Below, one piece after another: positions 1 through 7,214 of a stretch of DNA of 12,902 bases. The position numbers and the translations under genes were made by a program. This DNA comes from Elioraea sp051860475 (GTDB lineage Bacteria > Pseudomonadota > Alphaproteobacteria > Acetobacterales > Acetobacteraceae): NCBI RefSeq assembly GCF_051860475.1, contig NZ_JBHYDW010000128.1:1-12902 (forward strand), in the 5' to 3' direction. How positions within the stretch are numbered: position 1 is the stretch's first letter; every line of letters starts with the position of its first letter. Under the pieces are notes generated by a model. That model searched no databases. It had not been told where the DNA came from and saw only the letters and a list, made by a program, of their open reading frames with translations.

Positions 1-450
1 CGTGCGCGTGTGCTGGGCCGCTACCAGCTTGAGGCAGCGATCCAGTCCGCCCACGTCGCGCGTCGCTTCGGCGCCGCCGACTGGGCCGCGATCGCGCATC
101 TCTACGAGGGGCTGATCGCGCTTGCGCCGAGCCTCGGTGCGTTGATCGGGCGTGCGGCCGCGCTGGCCGAAACCGCTGGCCCGGCGGCCGCACTGGCGGC
201 GCTCGAGACGATCCCGCGCGAGGTGGCGGAGCCGTACCAGCCGTACTGGGCGCTGCGTGCCGATCTGCTGGCGCGGCACGGCCGCGGCGCCGAGGCGGCG
301 GTCGCCTTCGCGCGCGCGATCGCGCTCGCCGCCGATCCGGCCGTGCGTGCGTTCCTTGTCGAGCGCGCGGGCGCTACGGCGGCGGGATCGCCCCCACCTG
401 CTCGACGATCCGCCGGTAGTGCTGCGGCCGCCGGTGGGCCGCGAAGTTGA
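1..450 (+). CDS. ECF sigma factor, TPR-like C-terminal extension (3' part only)
   Basis: The reading frame is open from the first base to the TGA at 448-450, so the gene begins upstream of the window. The visible 149 residues hold none of sigma regions 2 and 4. They match the C-terminal extension of large ECF sigma factors (DUF6596 plus TPR-like helices, as in the ECF42 group): a LGRYQLEAAI-type start, an ADWAAIAHLYEGL helix pair, then repeated Ala-rich helices ending near AFLVER. In this family the extension is thought to regulate the sigma factor, and the genes usually sit beside a small YCII/DGPF protein. That neighbour would lie outside the window. The family signature ends near base 365; the final 28 or so residues are low-complexity and overlap the 3' end of the convergent carbamoylase gene by 77 bases. 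Family assignment is fairly sure; subgroup is inference. Confidence 0.8.
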   Translation, partial: RARVLGRYQLEAAIQSAHVARRFGAADWAAIAHLYEGLIALAPSLGALIGRAAALAETAGPAAALAALETIPREVAEPYQPYWALRADLLARHGRGAEAAVAFARAIALAADPAVRAFLVERAGATAAGSPPPARRSAGSAAAAGGPRS

Positions 451-1330
451 ACATCTTGGTCTTGCCCTGAAGGCACGCGTCGAGATCGCAGTCCGCCACC
501 AGCACCTCGTCGGCGAGCGTCTTGGCCTGCGCGACGATCAGCCCGTTCGGATCAACGATGCACGACCCGCCGATCAGCCCGGCGCCGTCCTCCACCCCGG
601 CCTTGGCCACCGCCACTGCCCAGCAGGCGTTCATGTAGGCGTTCGCCTGCGCGGCCAGGGTGGAGTGGAAGGTGCGCAGTTCCGCGCTTTCGCCCTCGCC
701 GCCGTTCGGGTCGTAGGCAGCCGAGTTGTAGCCGACCAGCACCATCTCCGCGCCTTGCAGCGCGAGGCAGCGCCAGCCCTCGGGCCAGCGGCGGTCGTTG
801 CAGATCAGCATGCCGATGATCCCGCCGAAGGCGTGGAACGCCGGGAAGCCGAGATCGCCATAGGCGAAGTAGCGCTTTTCGAGCTGCTGGTATCTCTGGT
901 CCGGCTTCACCTGCTCCGAACCCGGCAGGTGCACCTTGCGGTACTTGCCGAGAATCGTGCCGTCCGTGCCGACCAGGATCGCGGTGTTGTAGCCGCGACG
1001 GCGCACGGTTCCGTCCTCGAACGCCGCGGGGGCAAGTTCGGCGTAACCGACATGGAAGCCGATGCCGAGCGCCGTCGCCCGGTCGAACAGCGGCTGCACG
1101 TTCGGGTTCGGCATCGCCGGCTCGAAGTAGGAGAGCAGTTCCGCCTCGTCCTCGAGCGGCCAGCGCGGGAAGAAGGTGGTGAAGGGCAGTTCGGGGAACA
1201 CGGCGAGCGCCGCGCCTTCCTCCGCTGCCTGCTCCAGGAGCGCGATCATGCGCCCCAGCGTGTGGGCACGGCTGTCGGCCCGTTGGGTCGGGCCCATCTG
1301 GCAGGCGGCGACACGAACGATCCGCGGCAT
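374..1330 (-). CDS. N-carbamoyl-D-amino-acid hydrolase (nitrilase superfamily)
   Basis: Cytosolic carbon-nitrogen hydrolase that removes the carbamoyl group from N-carbamoyl amino acids, giving amino acid, CO2 and ammonia. The protein has 318 residues from the ATG at 1330, close to the roughly 304 of characterised D-carbamoylases. The nitrilase triad is complete: Glu47 in VFPEL, Lys132 in KYRKVHLPG, Cys177 in ICNDRRWPE. TTFFPRW, GIGF.VGYAE, LEKRYF..GDLGFP and HRRPQHY are hallmarks of D-carbamoylases rather than of beta-ureidopropionases. A GTG at 1339 overlaps the upstream stop by 4 bases (GTGA) and would add three residues. I prefer the ATG because a GGCGGGG ribosome site lies 8 bases upstream of it, whereas it abuts the GTG. 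This is the last gene of a leftward operon behind a cyclic amidohydrolase, so it would take the carbamoyl product of ring opening. Stereospecificity is inferred from similarity. Confidence 0.9.
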   Translation of the reverse strand: MPRIVRVAACQMGPTQRADSRAHTLGRMIALLEQAAEEGAALAVFPELPFTTFFPRWPLEDEAELLSYFEPAMPNPNVQPLFDRATALGIGFHVGYAELAPAAFEDGTVRRRGYNTAILVGTDGTILGKYRKVHLPGSEQVKPDQRYQQLEKRYFAYGDLGFPAFHAFGGIIGMLICNDRRWPEGWRCLALQGAEMVLVGYNSAAYDPNGGEGESAELRTFHSTLAAQANAYMNACWAVAVAKAGVEDGAGLIGGSCIVDPNGLIVAQAKTLADEVLVADCDLDACLQGKTKMFNFAAHRRPQHYRRIVEQVGAIPPP

Positions 1331-1335
1331 CACCG

Positions 1336-1791
1336 TCACCCCGCCTGCGGCGTCAGCCCGGCTGCGGTGATGCCGGCGACCGCGGCGGCCTCGTCCTTGT
1401 CCGAGGTGTCGCCGCTGATGCCGACCGCGCCGATCGCGCGCCCCTCCTGCATCACCAGCACGCCGCCGGCGACCGGCACGAACGCACCGCCCGTCGCGGC
1501 CGCCGCGGCATTCAGGAACGCCAGCCGCTCGGCGTTGCGCGCGCCGATCTCGCGCGAGGGCAGGCCGAGGCCAAGGGCCGCCATCGCCTTGCCCATCGCG
1601 ATCGCGAAGCGGGCGAGCCCGGCGCCGTCTTCGCGCTTGTAGGCGACGAGCTGCCCGCCGGCATCGACAACGGCGACCACCAGCGGCGCGCAGCCGGCTT
1701 CCCGCCCTGCGGCGAGCGCCGCGTCGACTATTGTCGATGCGGCCTCCAGCGCCATCGCGGAGTGAACCGGATAGACCATCGGATGCGCCAT
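1336..1791 (-). CDS. HbpS/GlcG-family (haem-degrading domain) small protein
   Basis: A 151-residue protein of the GlcG/HbpS family (Pfam Haem_degrading). It shows an N-terminal helix (LEAASTIVDAALAAGREAG), the strand VVAVVDAGGQLVAYKRED, a central helix with FAIAMGKAMAALGLGLPSR, and the family's closing pattern GG.LV...GR.IGAVGISGDTSDKDEAAA at about 109-136. Members have been linked to haem or cobalamin binding, or appear as accessory proteins in catabolic operons; the biochemical role is usually unknown. No signal peptide is visible, so it is probably cytosolic. A strong ribosome site (AGGGAGG, 7 bases before the ATG) overlaps the stop codon of the upstream amidohydrolase gene, and the carbamoylase gene follows with at most a 4-base overlap, so the three are co-expressed. 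A role with hydantoin or ureide degradation is inferred only from position. Confidence 0.85.
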   Translation of the reverse strand: MAHPMVYPVHSAMALEAASTIVDAALAAGREAGCAPLVVAVVDAGGQLVAYKREDGAGLARFAIAMGKAMAALGLGLPSREIGARNAERLAFLNAAAAATGGAFVPVAGGVLVMQEGRAIGAVGISGDTSDKDEAAAVAGITAAGLTPQAG

Positions 1792-1804
1792 GCCGTGTCC
1801 TCCC

Positions 1805-3175
1805 TCAGGCCGTCTGCCGCTTCACGAACGATCCGTCGCCCGGCTTGTTCAGCACGGACGTGCCGTCCCAGATCTGCCGCCCGCGGAGATAGCTCGCGGC
1901 AACGCGTGCGCGCATCGCCCGACCGTGATACGGGCTCCAGCGACACTCCGGCCGATCGACGATCGACGCTTCGTCGAACGTGAAGTCGCCGCGCTCCATC
2001 ACGCAGAGATCGGCGTCGGACCCCACGGCGATCCGCCCCTTCTTCGGCAGGAGGCCGTGGTACCGCGCGGTCTCCTCGGCGCAGTACTTCGCCATCAGCG
2101 TCAGCGGCAGGCCGCGCTCGGCGAGCAGCGAGAGCATCAAGGGCGCGAAGGATTGCAGTCCCGTGAGCCCGGCGCCGTTCTTGAAGATGTCCTCGTCGAG
2201 CTTGCGCTCGATCGGCCAGGGGGCGTGGTCGGTCGAGACATAGGCGATCTTGCCGCTCACCAGCCGGTCCCACATCCGCTCGACCTCCTCGGCGGTGCGG
2301 AAGGGCGGGTTGCACTTGCCCTTGCCCTTCAGCCGGACGATGTCGTCCTCGGTCATGCAGAGATACTGGATGCAGGCCTCGCCCGACGCCCGCATGCCGA
2401 AGCCGCGATAGGTCTCGGCGAGGTCGAAGCCGCGCGCCAGCGAGGAATGGGCGATGTGGACATGCGCGCCGGTGGCGAGCCCGATCTCGAAGATCGTCAC
2501 GTTCGCCAGGTTCTCGCAGAGCGGCGGGCGCGTGCGGCAGTGCATGATCGGATCGGTGCGGCCGGACTCCTGTGCCGCCTTCGTCATCGCGACCACGATC
2601 TCCTGGTCCTCGTTGTGCAGCGCAACCATGAGCCCGGTCTCGGCGATCAGGCTGAACGCGCGCTCCATCTCGACATGGTCAATGCGCGGGAACCGCGTCG
2701 CGTCATACTCGTAGGTGGAGAGCTTGAAGGACGAGGCGCCAGCAGCAGCGAGGTCCTTGATGTGGTGCGTGCCGCCGGTCTTCTGGATCGTGGCGTAGAG
2801 GGCAACGTCCACATGCGCGGTGCGGTTCACCCAGCCAATCTTTTCGTTGAACAGCTCCGCGTTGGTGACGGGCTTGGGGATGTCGTAGGGCATGTCGACG
2901 ACGGTCGTGACGCCGCCGGCAGCCGCCGTTCGGGTCGCGGTCTCGATCCCGGGCCAGCCGAAGGCCGAGGCGGTGTGCATGTGCCCGTCCACCAGGCCTG
3001 GGAACACCAGCATGCCGCGGTGATCGGAGAGTTCGACCGCGGGCGGCGGCGGGCCCTCGCCGATCGCGGCGATGCGCCCGTCGCGTACGGCGACGAAGCC
3101 GTCGCGGAGGATCGTCTCGCTGGTGACGAGGTCGCCCAGCACCACGCGGTCGAAGGGCGGCGGCAGTTCGCTCAT
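1805..3175 (-). CDS. Hydantoinase/allantoinase-like cyclic amidohydrolase
   Basis: A 456-residue zinc amidohydrolase of the dihydroorotase/allantoinase/hydantoinase branch, which opens cyclic ureides to N-carbamoyl acids. All metal-site elements are present: HMH at residues 65-67 in PGLVDGHMHT, the carboxylatable Lys151 in SSFKLSTYEYD, His187 in VALHNED, His240 and His243 in VHIAHSS, and Asp316 in STDHAPW. The C-terminal strand segment (GRIAVGSDADLCVMERG, later GRAMRARVAASYLRGRQIWDG) is typical of this branch. I take the ATG at 3175 as start. The open frame reaches a GTG at 3208, but homology-like sequence begins only with MSELPPPFDRVV, and a GGAG lies about 12 bases before this ATG. It is the first gene of the leftward operon with the HbpS-like and carbamoylase genes. 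Hydantoinase is favoured over allantoinase because of the D-carbamoylase partner. The natural substrate cannot be read from sequence. Confidence 0.88.
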   Translation of the reverse strand: MSELPPPFDRVVLGDLVTSETILRDGFVAVRDGRIAAIGEGPPPPAVELSDHRGMLVFPGLVDGHMHTASAFGWPGIETATRTAAAGGVTTVVDMPYDIPKPVTNAELFNEKIGWVNRTAHVDVALYATIQKTGGTHHIKDLAAAGASSFKLSTYEYDATRFPRIDHVEMERAFSLIAETGLMVALHNEDQEIVVAMTKAAQESGRTDPIMHCRTRPPLCENLANVTIFEIGLATGAHVHIAHSSLARGFDLAETYRGFGMRASGEACIQYLCMTEDDIVRLKGKGKCNPPFRTAEEVERMWDRLVSGKIAYVSTDHAPWPIERKLDEDIFKNGAGLTGLQSFAPLMLSLLAERGLPLTLMAKYCAEETARYHGLLPKKGRIAVGSDADLCVMERGDFTFDEASIVDRPECRWSPYHGRAMRARVAASYLRGRQIWDGTSVLNKPGDGSFVKRQTA

Positions 3176-3332
3176 TGTGCTTGGTGTCTCCGGCGTCGTT
3201 CGGTGCACGTCTTGCGCCCGTCTCGGGGGCAGGTCTAGGTATCCGCCCGCCAGTCAAGACCGCGCGGCCGCTGCGATCAACCCGTCCCGGCCCGCGCCGC
3301 GCCCGAACCATCCGAACGAACGGGGATCCCGC
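3176..3332. promoter_or_regulatory. Divergent promoter region between ureide operon and prpD-like operon
   Basis: These 157 bases lie between two divergent start codons and must carry promoters for both directions. On the minus strand a TTGACT hexamer (3252-3257) is a possible -35 element about 77 bases from the amidohydrolase start, but I see no good -10 at 16-18 bases. On the plus strand TTGCGC (3212-3217) followed by TAGGTA (3236-3241) at 18-base spacing is a weak candidate. GGGGA (3322-3326) is the ribosome site for the prpD-like gene, 6 bases before its ATG. No clear operator palindrome was seen beyond the short GGGATCCC at 3323-3330. The region function follows from layout; the individual boxes are guesses. 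Confidence 0.45.
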
Positions 3333-4997
3333 ATGAAGCTCCACTCCGTCCGCGTCCATCCCTCCAAGGCGCTGCTGCCACGCGAAGAGCAGCTCGCCTG
3401 GAAGATCGCCGGCGTGGCGGTCGACAAGGTCGCCGTCCAGCGGGACGTGGCGGAGATGATCATCAACCGGATCATCGACAACGCCGCGGTCGCGATCGCC
3501 GCGGTCAACCGCCGCCCGGTCGCCTCGGCGCGGATGATGGCGCTCGCGCATCCGCGCAAGGGGGGTGCTGCCGTGTTCGGCCTGCCGGCCGCGCGCACGG
3601 TCAGCCCCGAATGGGCTGCCTGGGCGAACGGCACCGCGGTGCGCGAGCTCGACTTCCACGACACCTTCCTCGCCGCCGACTACTCGCACCCGGGCGACAA
3701 CATCCCGCCGGTGCTGGCGGTGGCGCAGACGGTCGGCCGCTCGGGCAAGGACGTGATCCGCGGTCTCGCCACCGCCTACGAGATCCACATCGACCTGGTG
3801 AAGGCGATCTGCCTGCACCGCCACAAGATCGACCACATCGCCCATCTCTGTCCGGCCGCCGCCGCCGGCATCGGCACACTGCTCGGGCTGAAGCAGGACG
3901 TGGTGTTCCAGGCCGTGCAGCAGGCGGTGCATGTCAGCTTCGGCACGCGCCAGAGCCGCAAGGGCGAGATCAGCTCGTGGAAGGCGTTCGCACCGGCCCA
4001 TGCCGGCAAGCTCGCGGTCGAGGCGGTGGACCGGGCGATGCGCGGCGAGGGGGCGCCCAACCCGATCTATGAGGGCGAGGACAGCGTGATCGCCTGGATG
4101 CTGGCCGGGCGCGAGAACCGCGATCACGAGTACCTCGTGCCGCTGCCCGAGAAGGGCGAGGCCAAGCGCGCGATCCTGGACAGCTACACCAAGGAGCATT
4201 CGGCGGAGTACCAGAGCCAGGCGCTGATCGACCTTGCCTTCCGCATGCGCGAGAGGATCACGGACTTCGAGGCGATCGAGCGCATCCTGATCCACACCAG
4301 CCACCACACCCACACCGTGATCGGCACCGGTGCCAACGACCCGCAGAAGATGGACCCGAAGGCGTCGCGCGAGACGCTCGACCACTCCATCATGTACATC
4401 TTCGCGGTCGCCTTGCAGGACGGGCGCTGGCACCACGTCGACAGCTACACCCCGCGCCGCGCCCAGCGCGCCGACACCGTGCGGCTGTGGCACAAGATCG
4501 AGACCACCGAGGACCCGGAGTGGACGCGCCGCTACCACTCCGATGACCCGAACGAGAAGGCGTTCGGCGGTCGGGTGCAGATCGTCCTGAAGGACGGCAC
4601 GGTGATCGAGGACGAGCTCGCGGTCGCCAATGCCCATTCGCTTGGCGCCCGCCCGTTCCAGCGCCCGGACTACATCCGCAAGTTCCGGACGCTGACCGAC
4701 GGCATCATCTCCGCGCGCGAGGCGAACCGCTTCCTCGAGGCGGTGCAGGACCTCGCCGCACTGCCGGCGGGCGGCCTCGCCGCGCTGAATGTGGCCCTGC
4801 CGGCGGGCCGGGTGACGCTCTCGCCGGTGAAGGGGATCTTCGATGCGCCGATGCGTTCGGCCGAGCCGGCGGCGGCACGGCGCGTGGTGCGGCGGGCCGA
4901 GGAGAAGGCGCGCACCAAGACGATGAAGAAGGCGCGGCGGGTGAAGAAGGTCGTGCAGGGCAAGAAGGCCCCGCGCACCCGCCGCAGCCGGGGTTGA
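3333..4997 (+). CDS. MmgE/PrpD-family dehydratase with basic C-terminal tail
   Basis: A 554-residue member of the MmgE/PrpD family, whose best known activity is dehydration of 2-methylcitrate to methylaconitate in the methylcitrate cycle. Family motifs are clear: RELDFHDTF at 104-112, HPGDN at 119-123, the AYEIHIDL helix, HLCPAAAAGIGTLLGL, and a C-terminal domain with RVQIVLKDGTVIEDE. The ATG at 3333 is chosen because GGGGA lies 6 bases upstream; the open frame extends 87 codons further but into the divergent promoter region. The protein is about 70 residues longer than typical PrpD (about 480). Much of the excess is a tail at 516-554 in which 19 of 39 residues are Lys or Arg, which is unusual for this family. 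A citrate-synthase-family gene follows after 33 bases, supporting a methylcitrate role. The exact substrate is not certain, since MmgE/PrpD paralogues act on other compounds. Confidence 0.87.
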   Translation: MKLHSVRVHPSKALLPREEQLAWKIAGVAVDKVAVQRDVAEMIINRIIDNAAVAIAAVNRRPVASARMMALAHPRKGGAAVFGLPAARTVSPEWAAWANGTAVRELDFHDTFLAADYSHPGDNIPPVLAVAQTVGRSGKDVIRGLATAYEIHIDLVKAICLHRHKIDHIAHLCPAAAAGIGTLLGLKQDVVFQAVQQAVHVSFGTRQSRKGEISSWKAFAPAHAGKLAVEAVDRAMRGEGAPNPIYEGEDSVIAWMLAGRENRDHEYLVPLPEKGEAKRAILDSYTKEHSAEYQSQALIDLAFRMRERITDFEAIERILIHTSHHTHTVIGTGANDPQKMDPKASRETLDHSIMYIFAVALQDGRWHHVDSYTPRRAQRADTVRLWHKIETTEDPEWTRRYHSDDPNEKAFGGRVQIVLKDGTVIEDELAVANAHSLGARPFQRPDYIRKFRTLTDGIISAREANRFLEAVQDLAALPAGGLAALNVALPAGRVTLSPVKGIFDAPMRSAEPAAARRVVRRAEEKARTKTMKKARRVKKVVQGKKAPRTRRSRG

Positions 4998-5030
4998 GGT
5001 CACGAGGGTGAGGAAGAGAGGCTTGGCCCG

Positions 5031-6170
5031 ATGAACGACACCGTCTCTGCGCCGCAGGTCTTCAAGGGCCTGGTCGGCGTGCATGCCGACGTCACCGCGG
5101 TTTCGAAGGTGATGCCGGAAACCAACTCGCTCACCTATCGCGGCTACGCGGTGCAGGACCTTGCCGAGCAGTGCCGCTTCGAGGAGGTGGCGTATCTGCT
5201 GCTGAACGGGGAACTCCCGAACCGCAAGCAGCTCAACGCCTTCACGAAGGAGGAGCGCGAGAACCGCAAGATCAGCAAGGTGCTGATCCGCACGATCGAG
5301 TCCTTCCAGCGCAAGGCCCACCCGATGGACGCGACCCGCACGGCGGTCAGCTTCCTCGGGCTCGAGGACCCTGAGGCGCAGGACGTCTCGGAGGCGGCCA
5401 CGCGGCGCAAGGCGATGCGGCTCTACGCCAAGATCCCGACCGCGATCGCCGCGATCAGCAGGCTGCGCAAGGGGAAGCGGCCGATCCAGCCGAAACCCGA
5501 GCTCGGCTTCAGCGAGAACATCTTCCACATGTTCTTCGGCAAGGTTCCCGACCCGGAGATCGTGAAGGCGTTCGACGTCTCGATGACGCTCTATGCCGAG
5601 CACTCGTTCAACGCCTCGACCTTTGCCGCCCGCGTGGTCGCCTCGACCGGCGCCGACCTGCACGCCGCCGTCACCGCCGGCATCGCCGCGTTGAAGGGGC
5701 CGCTGCATGGCGGGGCGAACGAGGCGGTGATGCACATGCTGAAGGAGGTCGGCACGGCCTCGAAGGCCAAGGGATGGATCGACGACAAGCTCGAGCACCG
5801 CGCCCTGGTGATGGGGTTCGGCCACCGCGTCTACCGCTCCGGCGACTCCCGCGTGCCGACCATGAGCAGGTACCGCGACATCGTCGCCGCCCGGCTCGGT
5901 GGGGAGAAGTGGGTGGAGATCAGCCGCATCCTCGCCGAGGAGATGCTGGCGATGAAGGGAATCCACCCCAATCTCGATTTCCCGGCCGGCCCCACCTACT
6001 ACCTGATGGGATTCGACATCCCGATGTTCACGCCCCTGTTCGTTGCCAGCCGCATCACCGGCTGGTCGGCGCATGTGCTCGAGCAGATGGCCGACAACCG
6101 ACTGATCCGCCCGCTCTCGCACTATGTCGGCGTGGCCCAGCGCGAGATCCCGCCGATCAAGGCGCGCTGA
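5031..6170 (+). CDS. prpC: 2-methylcitrate synthase / citrate synthase
   Basis: Condenses propionyl-CoA (or acetyl-CoA) with oxaloacetate. The protein has 379 residues, the length of the PrpC/type I short citrate synthases. The catalytic triad is intact: His226 in GPLHGGANEAVM, His265 in MGFGHRVY, Asp316 in NLDFPAGPTYY. The EHSFNASTFAAR and SLTYRGYAVQDLAE motifs are typical of the PrpC/CitZ branch, and no NADH-binding N-terminal domain of the large Gram-negative enzyme is present. An AGAGG ribosome site lies 9 bases before the ATG, and the stop of the prpD-like gene is 33 bases upstream, so both are probably on one transcript. The neighbouring PrpD homologue makes 2-methylcitrate synthase the better call, but sequence alone does not separate the two activities and many such enzymes do both. 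No methylisocitrate lyase (prpB) is seen in the window. Confidence 0.88.
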   Translation: MNDTVSAPQVFKGLVGVHADVTAVSKVMPETNSLTYRGYAVQDLAEQCRFEEVAYLLLNGELPNRKQLNAFTKEERENRKISKVLIRTIESFQRKAHPMDATRTAVSFLGLEDPEAQDVSEAATRRKAMRLYAKIPTAIAAISRLRKGKRPIQPKPELGFSENIFHMFFGKVPDPEIVKAFDVSMTLYAEHSFNASTFAARVVASTGADLHAAVTAGIAALKGPLHGGANEAVMHMLKEVGTASKAKGWIDDKLEHRALVMGFGHRVYRSGDSRVPTMSRYRDIVAARLGGEKWVEISRILAEEMLAMKGIHPNLDFPAGPTYYLMGFDIPMFTPLFVASRITGWSAHVLEQMADNRLIRPLSHYVGVAQREIPPIKAR

Positions 6171-6187
6171 AACGTTCCGACCGCAAG

Positions 6188-6224
6188 GCAGGGGCGCGGG
6201 TCGCAGGGCTCGCGCCCTTCCTGC
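6188..6224 (+). terminator. Possible hairpin between prpC and aminotransferase gene
   Basis: GCAGG-GGCGCG (6188-6198) can pair with CGCGCC (6211-6216) and, after a 3-base bulge, CCTGC (6220-6224), leaving a 12-base loop. It starts 18 bases after the prpC stop. The sequence that follows is only mildly T-rich, so it may be a weak terminator, an attenuator or an mRNA-stability element that lowers read-through to the aminotransferase gene. At this GC content such pairing can also arise by chance. Confidence 0.3.
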
Positions 6225-6266
6225 GTCTGGCCTAGCCTTTCGCAAACGCCGAGAGGAGAGACGCCC

Positions 6267-7214
6267 ATGGCCGACACCCATCCCCGCTTCGCCTGGTTCA
6301 ACGGCCGGCTCGTGCCGTGGGAGGAGGCGCGCATCCACGTCTACTCGCCGGCGGTGAAGTACGGCGCGGGCGTGTTCGAGGGGCTGCGCGGCTACTGGAA
6401 CGAGGGCGAGCGCGAGATGTTCGTCTTCCGCCTGCGGGAGCATCTCGAGCGCCTGGCCTTCGGCATCAAGGTCATGCGGTTCGACGTGACCGCCGATCTC
6501 GGCCAGCTCGAACGTGCCGTGATCGAGGTGGTGCGCGCCAACGAGTTCCGCGACGGGGTGCATATCCGCCTCTCCGCCCTGCTCGACGGCGACGGCGAGA
6601 TGTACTCGGTCGGGCCCGTGACGTTCTGCTGCACCGCCAACACGCGGCCGCCGACCAAGGCGCTGACCGAGGGACTTGCCGCCGGCGTGGTGTCGTGGCG
6701 CCGGCCGGAGGACGCGGCCCTGCCGATGCGCGTCAAGGCGAACGCCAACTACCAGAACGGCCGCATGGCGGTGCACGAGGCCAAGGCAAACGGCTACGGC
6801 GCGGCGATCCTGCTGAACAACATCGGCAAGGTCGCGGAGGGGCCCGGGATGTGCCTGTTCATGCTGCGCGGCGGCGTCGCCGTCACCCCGAGCGTCACCA
6901 GCGGCATCCTGGAGAGCATCACCCGCGACGCAGTGATCCGCCTGCTGCGCGACGAGCTCGGGGTGGCGGTCGAGGAGCGCGACGTCGACCGCAGCGAGCT
7001 CTATGCGGCCGATGAGGCGTTCTTCTGCGGTACCGCCTGGGAGGTGACGCCGATCACCTCGGTCGATCGCTTGCCCGTCGGCGACGGCAGGGTCGGCGCT
7101 CTGACGAAGCGCCTGCAGGCGCTCTACTTCGCGGTGGCGAAGGGCGAGAGCGCGCTGCATCCGGCGTGGCGCACGCCGGTCTACGGAGCAGCGTCCGCAC
7201 GCGCGGCGGAGTGA
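6267..7214 (+). CDS. ilvE: Branched-chain amino acid aminotransferase (PLP fold type IV)
   Basis: Transfers the amino group between branched-chain amino acids and 2-oxoglutarate using pyridoxal phosphate. The 315 residues match IlvE-type enzymes (about 309). The PLP lysine is Lys157 in RVKANANYQNG, and Glu191 in VAEGPGMCLF matches the conserved EGPG cofactor contact. KYGAGVFEGLRGY at about 31-43, IRLSALLDGDG and TSGILESITRDAV are further signatures. AGGAG lies 7-8 bases before the ATG. It follows prpC by 96 bases with a possible hairpin between, so it may be partly co-transcribed or have its own promoter. BCAT activity would feed valine and isoleucine toward propionyl-CoA, fitting the PrpC/PrpD homologues upstream. 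D-amino-acid transaminases and aminodeoxychorismate lyases share this fold; the ANYQN and EGPG motifs favour the BCAT group. The gene symbol is assigned by family. Confidence 0.85.
   Translation: MADTHPRFAWFNGRLVPWEEARIHVYSPAVKYGAGVFEGLRGYWNEGEREMFVFRLREHLERLAFGIKVMRFDVTADLGQLERAVIEVVRANEFRDGVHIRLSALLDGDGEMYSVGPVTFCCTANTRPPTKALTEGLAAGVVSWRRPEDAALPMRVKANANYQNGRMAVHEAKANGYGAAILLNNIGKVAEGPGMCLFMLRGGVAVTPSVTSGILESITRDAVIRLLRDELGVAVEERDVDRSELYAADEAFFCGTAWEVTPITSVDRLPVGDGRVGALTKRLQALYFAVAKGESALHPAWRTPVYGAASARAAE

Noticed and set aside
1331..1339. GTG at 1339 as start of the carbamoylase gene
   Set aside because: It would give a neat GTGA overlap with the upstream stop, but the purine-rich GGCGGGG abuts it and is correctly spaced only for the ATG at 1330.
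152..1642. 496-codon plus-strand frame
   Set aside because: Antisense to the carbamoylase and the HbpS-like gene, both with family motifs and ribosome sites. A shadow frame.
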